From JBAXTE01 sp037130365 (GTDB lineage Bacteria > Bacteroidota > Bacteroidia > Bacteroidales > WCHB1-69): 64,000 bases of DNA. Shown piece after piece: positions 1 to 8,259 of this stretch. The notes under the pieces were generated by a model. The model worked only from the letters and a program-made list of their open reading frames with translations, was not told the DNA's origin and ran no database searches. Made by a program: the position numbers and the translations under genes. Where the stretch lies: the NCBI GenBank assembly GCA_037130365.1, contig JBAXTE010000018.1, positions 18,912 to 82,911 of the forward strand. Reading direction: 5' to 3'. Numbering within the stretch: the stretch's first letter is position 1; each line of letters starts with the position of its first letter.

Positions 1-225
1 ATCAGAAACCACAAGACCAATTGTAAAACTACGTCCCATTCTAAGTGCTCTTGCCATTAAATTTGGTTTGTAATTCAATTCTTTTGCTTTAGCCCATACA
101 CGCTTTTGTGTTTCTTTACTAATTCCATTTTCGTCTCCTTTGTTGTTCAAAACCATTGAAACCAAAGTTTTTGATACACTTAACGATTCTGAAATATGCT
201 TTAAGGATATTTTTTCTGCTCTCAT
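1..225 (-). CDS. LacI-family transcriptional regulator, N-terminal part (cut by window edge)
   Basis: The first 75 codons of a gene that runs off the left edge. The protein begins MRAEKISLKHISESLSVSKT, followed by VSMVLNNKG, the helix-turn-helix and hinge layout of LacI/GalR regulators. Residues about 37-60 (ISKETQKRVWAKAKELNYKP) continue the DNA-binding domain, and GRSFTIGLVVSD starts the periplasmic-binding-like sensor domain. The ATG at 223-225 is preceded on the minus strand by a TATCTTTG motif (253-260) and an operator-like palindrome (270-285), suggesting autoregulation. Such Bacteroidota regulators often control carbohydrate use, but no sugar genes are visible on this side, so the effector cannot be named. 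Confidence 0.9.
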   Translation of the reverse strand, partial: MRAEKISLKHISESLSVSKTLVSMVLNNKGDENGISKETQKRVWAKAKELNYKPNLMARALRMGRSFTIGLVVSD

Positions 226-252
226 ATTTTTTTTCTTTAAATATTAACTTTG

Positions 253-291
253 CAAAGATACAATTTTTCGCTAAACCGTTTTAGCGTTTAG
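253..291 (-). promoter_or_regulatory. Promoter and LacI-type operator of the left-edge regulator
   Basis: On the minus strand TATCTTTG (260-253) fits the Bacteroidota -7 element TAnnTTTG, 27 bases before the start codon. Just upstream lies GCTAAACCGTTTTAGC (270-285 on the plus strand), with arms GCTAAA/TTTAGC around a central CCGT, typical of LacI-family operators, and a further half-like GCGTTTAG (284-291). The palindrome covers the place where the -33 element would sit. Autorepression is inferred from position only. Confidence 0.5.
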
Positions 292-298
292 TAATCAT

Positions 299-925
299 TT
301 ATTTGCTAATAATGTAATTTTTAACTCCTGCTTGAATTTTAAATTCTATAAAATTTTCTTTTGGTGGTATTGGACATGAATATTTGTGATTATAAACGCA
401 ATATGGGTTGTAAGATTTATTAAAATCTATGATTATAGTATTTCCTTTTGGAATACGCAAATCAAGATAACGACCTCCACTATAGGTAGATTCGCCATTT
501 GTTAAATCGGTAAATGGCAAAAAAAGATAATCTTGAAACTCAAGTTTCGAGGATAAATCTAGATTTTGATACACCGGAATATTGAATACTTTTTCACCAA
601 GTTTGAACATAAGCATTCCGTATTTTCGATATTTTGGTTTTCTTGAAGTAGTCGTTTCCATTCCAAAAGTAGGAGAATTCTCACTAACTGTGATTGAAGC
701 AGTTACCCTTAATGCTACATCGATAGAAAAAAAGTCTAAGCCCTTAAAATTCTTAATATCCTCTTTGTTAAGTGGCGATGTAGCTGTATCCAAAAATTCG
801 ATATTTAGTGTTTTCTGATAGCGATCAATATCATTAATTATCAGAGTATCAGACTGTGCTTTAACATTGATAATTGATGTAATTACAACAATAAAAAAAC
901 AAATTTTTCCTAATTGATGGTTCAT
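299..925 (-). CDS. DUF1684 family secreted protein
   Basis: A 208-residue protein with a signal peptide (hydrophobic residues 8-22, probable cleavage after KAQ at 24). The C-terminal half carries the DUF1684 hallmarks: GGRYLDL (150-156), DFNKSYNPYC (167-176), YSCPIPP (182-188) and a final IQAGVKNY stretch. The biochemical function of DUF1684 is not established; the fold has been proposed to bind a small ligand. It is convergent with nothing and reads toward the LacI-type gene, about 70 bases from that gene's promoter, so a shared transcript is unlikely. Family assignment is firm, role unknown. Confidence 0.88.
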   Translation of the reverse strand: MNHQLGKICFFIVVITSIINVKAQSDTLIINDIDRYQKTLNIEFLDTATSPLNKEDIKNFKGLDFFSIDVALRVTASITVSENSPTFGMETTTSRKPKYRKYGMLMFKLGEKVFNIPVYQNLDLSSKLEFQDYLFLPFTDLTNGESTYSGGRYLDLRIPKGNTIIIDFNKSYNPYCVYNHKYSCPIPPKENFIEFKIQAGVKNYIISK

Positions 926-1130
926 TCCAGTTTATTTGATTTAGCAAACATAGTGATTTTTTATTGGATATTGTTTTTTTTGATAATCATTTTTTTGATT
1001 GCAAATAATTTATCAATTCTTTCATAGATTTTAATGAAAATATTATTATACAATTTATTGTCAATTTATTGCTTTATATAACAAAATTATATTATATTTA
1101 CCAACTAAATCAATTTAAACATCAAAAAAT

Positions 1131-2255
1131 ATGAAAAAAATCAACATTTTATTTGTAATTAGTTGTTTTATGATCACCTCTGTGTTCTCTCAACATGTAT
1201 CAAAAACAATGTTATATGGCGGTTTAACAAGGCAATATTTAGAGTATGTTCCAGCAATGTATACTGGAAGCACTGCGGTTCCTTTAGTTATTTGCTTACA
1301 CGGATTAGGCGATGATATGACCAATTTTTCTGGAATTGGAATGGGGAATGTTGCAGATACTGCTAATTTTATTATTCTCACTCCGCAAGCAATAAGCTCA
1401 ATTTTGGGAACAGCATGGAATTCGGGAGCTTCAATGTCAGGTATGCAACTGAACGAAACTGTAGATGATTTAGGATTTATTAATGCACTAATAGACAGCG
1501 TATCTGCTCATTACAACATCGATCAACGACGAATATACGCTACAGGATTTTCGATGGGTGCATTTATGTGTTATCGACTTGCTTGCCAATTAGGCAATCG
1601 TATAGCGGCTATTGCTCCAGTATCGGGTGCAATGGGAACTTCTCTTATCTGTCAACCTTCCAGACCAGTTCCAGTTTGCCATTTTCATGGTACTGCAGAT
1701 CAAACTATTTCATATACTGCAAATCAATATGGAACTATCGTTGATTCTACGCTTAAATATTGGGTTAACACTAATCATTGCAGCACTTTACCTCAACTTG
1801 AATCAATGCCAGATATGGCTGCAGACGGCTTTACAGTGGAACATTATATCTATGGAAATGGCAATTCTGAATCTGTAGTTGAACATTATAAAGTAATTGG
1901 TGGTGGACATCAGTGGATTTATACTCCTGTTAACGATATAGATTACACCACGATTATTTGGGAATTTTTGTCTCGATTTTCATTGTTGCAATTAAATGTA
2001 GATCAAAACATTGCGCCTTCTGTTCAAGTATTCCCTAATCCTTCGTCAACATTTATAAATATTGAAAACCCTAGCAACAGTAAATTAATCATTAAACTTT
2101 ATTCCATTAATGGTAGCTTGGTAAAAGAAATTAGTGCTTCCGATTTAAATATTCAACTTGATGTACGAAATTTAGTAACTGGACTCTACTTTATTGAGCT
2201 AATTGGAATAAATTCTAACTATAGAAATATTAGCAAAATCCAAGTTCAAAATTAA
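1131..2255 (+). CDS. Secreted PHB-depolymerase/feruloyl-esterase-like hydrolase with T9SS sorting domain
   Basis: A 374-residue alpha/beta hydrolase of the LpqC/polyhydroxybutyrate depolymerase-like esterase group. A signal peptide (1-20) is followed by CLHGLGDD (55-62, oxyanion region), the nucleophile elbow GFSMGA (139-144, Ser141), HGTAD (186-190, Asp190) and GGHQW (258-262, His260), so the catalytic triad is complete. Residues from about 300 (FPNPSSTF) to the end form a T9SS type A sorting domain, so the enzyme should be exported across the outer membrane and surface-attached or released. The exact ester substrate cannot be read from sequence. A strong terminator follows at 2277. Confidence 0.88.
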   Translation: MKKINILFVISCFMITSVFSQHVSKTMLYGGLTRQYLEYVPAMYTGSTAVPLVICLHGLGDDMTNFSGIGMGNVADTANFIILTPQAISSILGTAWNSGASMSGMQLNETVDDLGFINALIDSVSAHYNIDQRRIYATGFSMGAFMCYRLACQLGNRIAAIAPVSGAMGTSLICQPSRPVPVCHFHGTADQTISYTANQYGTIVDSTLKYWVNTNHCSTLPQLESMPDMAADGFTVEHYIYGNGNSESVVEHYKVIGGGHQWIYTPVNDIDYTTIIWEFLSRFSLLQLNVDQNIAPSVQVFPNPSSTFINIENPSNSKLIIKLYSINGSLVKEISASDLNIQLDVRNLVTGLYFIELIGINSNYRNISKIQVQN

Positions 2256-2276
2256 TTTCAAATAATATTTTCTCTT

Positions 2277-2318
2277 AAAACAGGTTGTCATATATTCTCT
2301 GACAACCTGTTTTGCTTT
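2277..2318 (+). terminator. Rho-independent terminator after the T9SS esterase
   Basis: AAAACAGGTTGTCA (2277-2290) pairs perfectly with TGACAACCTGTTTT (2300-2313) across a 9-base loop and is followed by GCTTTTT. It begins 22 bases after the esterase stop codon. Confidence 0.85.
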
Positions 2319-2399
2319 TTAGCAATTCCCGAATACTCATATTGTTTTTATAGCAATATTTCTCAGAGCATTGAATTTCAAAATATTGATGATTGATAT

Positions 2400-2550
2400 C
2401 ATACTTTTTTGGGCGTGTCCCTGCGGGTCGGGCTTTTTGCTACAATCTTTTTTTAATGTTTGCGATTAGTGAGCAGATGACTTCGAGTCATCAGATCACT
2501 AATTCCCGAAACAAAAAAAGGATTTCCGCTTCAATCCCTCACGCTATGAC
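2400..2550. repeat. Intergenic palindromic repeat cluster
   Basis: The gap after the esterase holds no gene-like frame. It contains GGGCGTGTCCCTGCGGGTCGGGC (positions 2413-2435, GC-rich with self-complementary parts), a nested hairpin at 2465-2503 with arms ATTAGTGA/TCACTAAT outside GATGACT-TCG-AGTCATC, and TTCCGCTTCAATCCCTCACGC at about 2524-2544. The last motif recurs with one change near 2955-2975. These look like dispersed REP-type intergenic repeats. Confidence 0.55.
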
Positions 2551-2593
2551 ATGAACGAATATATGTTCATCGAGAATTTAATGTCTTAGTTAT

Positions 2594-2851
2594 CTAGAAC
2601 ATTAATGTCGTTAATGGATAAAAGAAAATAATCAAAAATAAAATTAAAATAATTAATGGCTTACTCAATCTTGTCTTTCTGCAAAACAGCCAAACAATAG
2701 CATTTACAACTATTATTAATGGGTAATAAAGAAAATACTGAATAATTGCTTTATCATTCCCATCAATAACAATTATATACCTCAGATACCCAATAAGCAT
2801 AACATCAATAATTGTAATTAATAATATCCAAGAAATTGTTTTAAGATTCAT
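2594..2851 (-). CDS. Small hypothetical membrane protein
   Basis: An 85-residue protein made almost wholly of three hydrophobic segments (about 7-27, 38-57 and 66-84), separated by short charged turns (DGNDK, RKTRLSK). No family is recognised. It lies between two intergenic repeats and shares orientation with the next minus-strand gene at 2983-3912, about 130 bases away. The frame is free of stops and starts with ATG, but such a short hydrophobic frame in AT-rich DNA could be fortuitous. Confidence 0.5.
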   Translation of the reverse strand: MNLKTISWILLITIIDVMLIGYLRYIIVIDGNDKAIIQYFLYYPLIIVVNAIVWLFCRKTRLSKPLIILILFLIIFFYPLTTLMF

Positions 2852-2949
2852 TTTATAATTATTTCAGTAATACTTTTTTGCGATAGATTTAGAACATTTT
2901 TCTTAGTGACTCTCAGTGCACTCGTGACTTAGTGGTAAATAATAAAAAA

Positions 2950-2978
2950 TATGATTTTCCGCTACAATCCCTCACGCA
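2950..2978. repeat. Copy of the TTCCGCTnCAATCCCTCACGC intergenic repeat
   Basis: TTTTCCGCTACAATCCCTCACGC lies immediately before the stop codon of the gene at 2983-3912 and matches the motif at about 2524-2544 except for one base. The two copies bracket the small membrane protein gene. Confidence 0.5.
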
Positions 2979-2982
2979 AATT

Positions 2983-3912
2983 TTAATCAAATAAAATGTA
3001 ATTATGCGAACTAATATATTTCCATGAATTGTTTATTTTTTTATATAAAATAACTCCACCCGACGAATTAACACGATAAATCAACATTGCTTTTTGGCGA
3101 TTTATATCAAATAATATCCTACAACATGAAGGATTACTTAATATTACCCAAAAATTAAGATTCCATCGTCTTACGTCAATATACTGTTCAATGAACTGCT
3201 TTCTATTCTCCCAATCAACTTTCAATTTTCGATATTTATAGCCCTCATAATCAATAATTGAATCTTTGTCGTTAAAATAATCCTGTATTAATGCCTCATA
3301 TTCTTTGGTTAATGATAAAACTTCAGTGCCTTTAATATTAATTCGTGGACGAAAACTAAAAATGCTGTCTTCTTTGATCAAAACCATATCATCTTCATAA
3401 AATCTGGGAATTGAAATTTCAGCAGTATCTTTCAACAAATATTCCAACCCTAACTTATAATTGGTATCACTCAAATTCTTTCTCTTAAGATTTTTTACTA
3501 TAAGTTCTTTCTTATCCAATGTTTCATAGATTTTATAATAAACAACGTCACTAATTACAAAACGTTTAGCCACTGCATATGGTTTATCCATAATTATTGC
3601 AAATGGCGTTGACATTGTAGCTTGTATTAAATCAACATGCCTTAACTCGTCATTCATTCCATCAACACACTTTAGTTGAGACAGAGTATATAAGTCTTCA
3701 AAAATTTCATAAATATCTTTATCTATTTCGGGCAACTGATTAAAACTGCTATCATTGAGACTTTTTGAAGCAACTTCCCAATTTTTAAAAAACCAATCCA
3801 ACAATTGAGTATCATTGTTTTTATAAGCAATCTCAAGAGAATCAGACATAGATTGGGCATAAGAGAATACTATAAATAAATTTAAAACAATGGTTAATGC
3901 TTGTTTCTTCAT
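2983..3912 (-). CDS. Hypothetical secreted protein
   Basis: A 309-residue protein with an N-terminal signal peptide (MKKQALTIVLNLFIVFSYAQ) and a mixed charged body with no motif I recognise. Residues about 20-60 (SLEIAYKNNDTQLLDWFFKNW) resemble openings seen in many uncharacterised Bacteroidota periplasmic proteins that describe amounts of displaced helical repeats, but this is only a compositional impression. The C-terminal end (SSGGVILYKKINNSWKYIS) suggests beta structure. It is divergent from the lipoprotein esterase at 4071 with a 158-base AT-rich spacer. Function unknown. Confidence 0.75.
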   Translation of the reverse strand: MKKQALTIVLNLFIVFSYAQSMSDSLEIAYKNNDTQLLDWFFKNWEVASKSLNDSSFNQLPEIDKDIYEIFEDLYTLSQLKCVDGMNDELRHVDLIQATMSTPFAIIMDKPYAVAKRFVISDVVYYKIYETLDKKELIVKNLKRKNLSDTNYKLGLEYLLKDTAEISIPRFYEDDMVLIKEDSIFSFRPRINIKGTEVLSLTKEYEALIQDYFNDKDSIIDYEGYKYRKLKVDWENRKQFIEQYIDVRRWNLNFWVILSNPSCCRILFDINRQKAMLIYRVNSSGGVILYKKINNSWKYISSHNYILFD

Positions 3913-4070
3913 GATTTAATTTTCCAATTTTTAAGTCAAATATAATGCATTGACTTATTGTGCAAATTTAGTTTATTTTCACATTGATTATAATAACTTT
4001 AATTTGAATTTTTATTTTAATAAAATCGAAAATATTTCCGAAATTTGAACTTTATTAAACCCAAATAAAA

Positions 4071-5462
4071 ATGAAAATTCTAAAGCAAGTATTCTTTATT
4101 ACATTATCATTTATCGGTTTTGCATCTTGCTCTTCCAATGTGCATAAAAAAATTGAGCCAGCCATTGACAAAGGGAAAATCATCGAAAACGTAGTTTGTA
4201 AAAAAAATATTGAAACTAATTATGCCCTTTATCTTCCATCAGCGTACGATTCCGCTAATAAATATCCGATAATTATTGCATTTGATGCGCATGGTGATGG
4301 ACTAAAACCTGTTACGCTTTTTAAAGACCAAGCCGAAAAGTTTGGGTACATTGTGGTTGGTTCTAACAACTCAAAAAATGGCTTATCATGGGAAAGCACC
4401 AATGCTATTTACAATTCTATGATTTCAGATATTAAAGAACGATTTTCGATAAATAATTCACGAATTTATACTGCTGGATTTTCAGGAGGCTCGAGAGTGG
4501 CAAGTTCAATTGCAATTTTAAATGGTGGAATAGCTGGTGTAGTTGGATTTTCGGCTGGTTTTCCAAATTTAAATCAACCAATAACCAATAAATTTGATTT
4601 TTTAGGCGTCGTGGGAAGCTCTGATTTTAATTTCAACGAAATGAGTCAGCTAGATAAAACGCTTCAAACCAATGGCTTCAAACACTATTTAAAAGTCTTT
4701 GATGGCAAACACGAATGGCCACAACCCGAGGTTATTCCAGATGTTTTTTATTGGTTGGAGTTTTGCGCTTATCGAAAAAATTTATCTTCAATAAACCAAT
4801 CTGTAATCAGTGAATTTGAAAAAAATTCCAAATCAGAAATTGAATTGTTCAAATCGAAAAAAGATCTCTTTGGCAAATATTTATGCTATTTAAAATGTAT
4901 AAATTTTCTCGAAGGAGTTTCAAATACAGATGTTTATAAAGCAAAAGTTGCAGAGCTAGAAAAATCAACTACCATTCAAAATGAGTTAAAACAAATCGAA
5001 GCGGATGGTCAAAAAGAGCAAAAACTTCAAGCCTTTTATGCCGATGCAATGGTTAAAAAAGAGATCAAATGGTGGAATTCAGAAGTTGCAAAAATCAATG
5101 GGATTATTCAAAAGAACAAAACAAATCGGGAAGGATTTTTACACCAACGAGTTTTGAGTTATTTGAGCATGTGTGGATATTCATACTCAAACAATTCACT
5201 AAGATCAGGTCAATTAGATCAAGCTCAACATTTTATCTCCATTTACGCCATAATTGACCCTGAAAATTCCGACCCACCGTATTTTCAAGCTCAGCTTTTT
5301 GCACTAAAAAATGATTCGTTAAATGCGATAAAATCTTTAGAAAAAGCCATAACGTTGGGATTTAATGATGTGAACAAGTTGCAAAACGACACTTCATTTT
5401 CAAAGCTTCATTCCTTAACTGAGTTTAAAAATTTGGTGAACAAAATGAATATCAAACAATAA
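4071..5462 (+). CDS. Lipoprotein alpha/beta-hydrolase (esterase-like) with helical C-terminal region
   Basis: A 463-residue protein. MKILKQVFFITLSFIGFASC gives a lipoprotein signal with Cys20 as the lipidated residue. Residues 45-220 look like an alpha/beta hydrolase: YLPSAYD, IIIAFDAHGDG (68-77), nucleophile elbow AGFSGGS (135-141, Ser138), Asp185 in VVGSSDFN, and His214 in GKHEWP. The remaining half is helical and acidic, ending with a TPR-like unit (ALKNDSLNAIKSLEKAITLG). It is thus a second esterase-like protein near the one at 1131, membrane-anchored rather than T9SS-exported. Substrate unknown; the TPR part may bind a partner. Confidence 0.75.
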   Translation: MKILKQVFFITLSFIGFASCSSNVHKKIEPAIDKGKIIENVVCKKNIETNYALYLPSAYDSANKYPIIIAFDAHGDGLKPVTLFKDQAEKFGYIVVGSNNSKNGLSWESTNAIYNSMISDIKERFSINNSRIYTAGFSGGSRVASSIAILNGGIAGVVGFSAGFPNLNQPITNKFDFLGVVGSSDFNFNEMSQLDKTLQTNGFKHYLKVFDGKHEWPQPEVIPDVFYWLEFCAYRKNLSSINQSVISEFEKNSKSEIELFKSKKDLFGKYLCYLKCINFLEGVSNTDVYKAKVAELEKSTTIQNELKQIEADGQKEQKLQAFYADAMVKKEIKWWNSEVAKINGIIQKNKTNREGFLHQRVLSYLSMCGYSYSNNSLRSGQLDQAQHFISIYAIIDPENSDPPYFQAQLFALKNDSLNAIKSLEKAITLGFNDVNKLQNDTSFSKLHSLTEFKNLVNKMNIKQ

Positions 5463-6126
5463 TCCCGTTTAAAATGAACGAAAAACCATTCTTTTATAAC
5501 GCTTTTTAATAAGATTGGTCTTAACGCTCACGCAGGTCTTAGATACAAATCTCGCAAAACAAAAGCTTCTTATTCAAAGAATAAAACTTTCTATCAAAGC
5601 ACAAACCGCCTTGAGTAAAAGAGCGTTAAGAACCGAGACCCGCCTACGCGGGACGAGCTCTATACGACCTTTAAATAAAACAAATATTCCCGTATAAAAA
5701 AGGGCCGTTACTGCGTTAAGAAATCGATGGTGTTTGACGACGTTAGACAAAATGCAGATTAAAAAGTTTTTTTTCATACAAGAAATACCATTTTGGCTAA
5801 AAGGAGGAGTTCATCGATTTTTAGCAGAAATGGCTCTTTTTTAGCACTTTTGCGATAGCGGCGGCATTTTTTGGTTACTTTTTTTTGCTGGAGAAAAAAA
5901 GTAAGTGCCTGTCCGGCATTAGGACATGTAAAAGGATTTTTTTTCTACTCAAGTTTGAAATTATACTTTTGGCATAAAAATAGTTTTGCTTTGCAACAAT
6001 TTTTTCGCCAAAATAAGTTTTATTATTCATAATTAACCCCGTGCGTTGCACGGGGTTATTGTTATTTGGCACTTTCAGCGCCTTAACCGAAGTATTGAAA
6101 AACGGACATTAATAAAAACGAAATCC
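5463..6126. repeat. Gene-free gap with modular palindromic repeats
   Basis: No convincing gene. From left to right: an 11-base inverted repeat TCTTAACGCTC (5519-5529)/GAGCGTTAAGA (5621-5631); a CCCGC-ctac-GCGGG hairpin (5639-5652); a block at 5773-5875 whose reverse complement recurs at 36341-36417 and 36518-36545; a TTACTTTTTTTTGCTGGAGAAAAAAAGTAA inverted repeat (from 5875); TTTTGGCATAAAA...TTCGCCAAAAT (5967-6013), which recurs at 36573-36620; and a perfect hairpin AACCCCGTGC-GTT-GCACGGGGTT (6035-6057), also present at 36640-36681 with a longer loop. This is a composite non-coding repeat shared by two loci of the window. Confidence 0.7.
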
Positions 6127-6717
6127 TTATTTACTCTCTTTCAACACCATATCAATTGTAATCGCACTCGAAAGAATCGCTATTTTGTTGTTTCTATTCG
6201 TGTAATTTGGATCAATAGTTACATTATATTTATCAGCAGAAGTAAATAATTCCTTCATTGCTCCCGCCCATTTTTTAGTAATCGCTCCAATTTGAGCATT
6301 TGATGAATCTTTAATAATAAAGTTCCAAGCTTTCCAATCTCCGGAAATTACTGCAATTTGCTTTCTGGAATTATCTAAAATCTTAAATGTAGGTTTAAAC
6401 AGTTTAAACTTTTGCTCAATGGTTCCAATTTGAAATCCTTGAGCATCTTTAATCGTAATTTTTGACAAAAAGAATGTCCAACCGCGAGATATTGAGGCTT
6501 CTACCTGATCATTTGAATTTTTAACTTCAAGCAAAAAAGGAAGCATTGCTTTTTTTAACAACAATCTTAAAATCTTATCCCCAGCAGTAAGTTTTTGCTT
6601 TATTGCACCAATATTTACACCATGTTCGTTGTAAATTTGATAGCAATTTTCAAATTTAAAGAAATTCACTTTTTCATCTACAAAAAAGCTATTTGAATCA
6701 AAAAAATTAGAACTCAT
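6127..6717 (-). CDS. Scramblase/LURP-one-like family protein
   Basis: A protein of about 196 residues resembling bacterial phospholipid scramblase-related (tubby-like fold) proteins: FFVDEKVNFFKFENCYQIYN, repeated beta-hairpin units ending IGAIKQK, IGTIEQKF and IGAITKKWAG, then KELFTSADKYNVTID and an end in IDMVLKE. I chose the ATG at 6715-6717 (MSSNFFDSNSFF) because family members begin just before the FFV motif; the frame stays open to 6837 and would add 40 atypical residues. The biochemical role of bacterial members is unsettled, so lipid scrambling should not be assumed. Cytosolic; no signal peptide or membrane segment is seen. Confidence 0.75.
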   Translation of the reverse strand: MSSNFFDSNSFFVDEKVNFFKFENCYQIYNEHGVNIGAIKQKLTAGDKILRLLLKKAMLPFLLEVKNSNDQVEASISRGWTFFLSKITIKDAQGFQIGTIEQKFKLFKPTFKILDNSRKQIAVISGDWKAWNFIIKDSSNAQIGAITKKWAGAMKELFTSADKYNVTIDPNYTNRNNKIAILSSAITIDMVLKESK

Positions 6718-6957
6718 ACCGTTGTTTTTTTTTAGTTTTCCTACTCTATCAATTTTTATTGAATTGAATTTCGGGTTTACCTTCGTTAATTTATCTGAAC
6801 GAAACAGATCCGTTTTGTAATGGTCTCTGGTCTCCATTTAAAATGTTCATTATTATCAAATAAAAATAAACAATAACACAAATTAACAACATTTCAAACG
6901 AATAATTACTATTTTTGTTAAAAAATTTTTCAATTATAAATTTAAATGACACGTAAA

Positions 6958-8253
6958 ATGAAAAAAAACAAACTAATTGCTTTAATAATAACGTTTTCAT
7001 TAATAATTAGTCAACATGGATTTTCGCAAATAGATGTTAAGGGTAAAGTAAAAGAGAAGACAACAGAAAGAGCAAATCAACGAACCGATGAAGGTATTGA
7101 CAAAGGCTTAAATAAAATTGAAGAAGGAATAGGTGGTTTATTCAAGAAAAAAGACAAAAAGAAAAAAGAGGAAAAAACCGAAGAAACTCAAACTACTGGG
7201 ACTACCGAAACCACAAAAACAGAGCAAGCAAATACGAAGCCTATAGATAACCCAAAGTTTGAAAATTACTCCAAGTATGATTTTATTGCAGGAGAACAAA
7301 TTCTCTTTTTTGATGATTTTAGTGATACACAAGTTGGCGATTTTCCTGCAAAATGGAATACTGATGCTTCGGGAGAAGTGGTAACCACAAATCTTTATCC
7401 CGGAAAATGGCTTAAAATGACTGGATCTGGTAGCTTCCCAATTGATGGCGGTCTAAAATTAACAGATAATTTTACCATTGAATTTGATGCAGTTGTTTTT
7501 CCAAAAGATGAAGAAAATTCAAGCTATGAATTTGGTTTTTATTTGTATGATGCAGCAAATCCTAAAGACTTAAGTGAGGGAGGTGCTGTACCAGGCAAGG
7601 CAGGAATAAAAATGTCATTTGGATATCGATCATCATATAGCGCATACGATGCATCTGGTTACACCATAAGTGGAGAAAAGGATGAAGCATCTATGGAAAA
7701 AGGCAAAAAATATCGTCTTTCTTTTTGGGTTCAAAAATCTAGATTGAGGGTTTATCTTGACCAAGTTAAAGTATTTGATTTGCCTAAAGTGTTTAATTCC
7801 AGTTTTATGTGCAATATGATGCGTTTTGAGTTATGGGATAATGGCACTCCTATGATTTCAAATTTTCGAGTAGCAGTAGGTTTACCAGATACCCGAAGCA
7901 AGCTAATCACCGAAGGAAAATTGATCTCTTATGGCATCACATTCGACTCTGGGAAGGATGTTCTAAAACCAGAATCCTATGGAGCACTCAACGATATTGC
8001 TAAAGTATTGAAAGAAAATCCTACTGTAAAAATCAAAATTGTTGGACATACAGATAGTGATGGTGATGATGCTAAGAATTTAGATCTTTCGAAGAGAAGA
8101 GCTGCAAACGTAAAAAATTCTTTGGTAAAAGATTTTGGAATTAACGGCGATCTAATTACAACTGATGGCAAAGGCAAAACTCAAGAAATAGCACCAAATA
8201 CTACTTCAGAAGGAAAAGCAAAAAATCGCCGCGTTGAATTTCTTAAAATGTAA
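6958..8253 (+). CDS. OmpA-family outer-membrane protein
   Basis: About 431 residues from the ATG at 6958 (MKKNKLIALIITFSLIISQ signal peptide; an in-frame ATG at 6946 would add MTRK). A very basic/acidic linker (KKKDKKKKEEKTEETQ) lies near residues 60-85. The middle part (about 105-310) is a beta-rich, laminin-G/concanavalin-like region of unknown ligand. The last 110 residues are an OmpA peptidoglycan-binding domain: GITFDSGKDVLKPESY, VKIKIVGHTDSDGDD, LSKRRAANVK and KNRRVEF. The gene leads a three-gene unit with 6- and -1-base spacing; the third gene looks like a peptidoglycan lyase, which fits a cell-wall-associated role. Confidence 0.85.
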   Translation: MKKNKLIALIITFSLIISQHGFSQIDVKGKVKEKTTERANQRTDEGIDKGLNKIEEGIGGLFKKKDKKKKEEKTEETQTTGTTETTKTEQANTKPIDNPKFENYSKYDFIAGEQILFFDDFSDTQVGDFPAKWNTDASGEVVTTNLYPGKWLKMTGSGSFPIDGGLKLTDNFTIEFDAVVFPKDEENSSYEFGFYLYDAANPKDLSEGGAVPGKAGIKMSFGYRSSYSAYDASGYTISGEKDEASMEKGKKYRLSFWVQKSRLRVYLDQVKVFDLPKVFNSSFMCNMMRFELWDNGTPMISNFRVAVGLPDTRSKLITEGKLISYGITFDSGKDVLKPESYGALNDIAKVLKENPTVKIKIVGHTDSDGDDAKNLDLSKRRAANVKNSLVKDFGINGDLITTDGKGKTQEIAPNTTSEGKAKNRRVEFLKM

Positions 8254-8259
8254 CTAAGA

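Noticed and set aside
5515..5777. Frames on both strands in the 5.5-5.8 kb gap
   Set aside because: They overlap each other and a palindromic repeat, have no signal, motif or plausible start, and the bases are better explained as repeat DNA.
6046..6249. Short plus-strand frame over the composite repeat and the 3' end of the scramblase-like gene
   Set aside because: It begins inside the GC-rich hairpin, has a random-looking composition and lies opposite a gene with clear family similarity.
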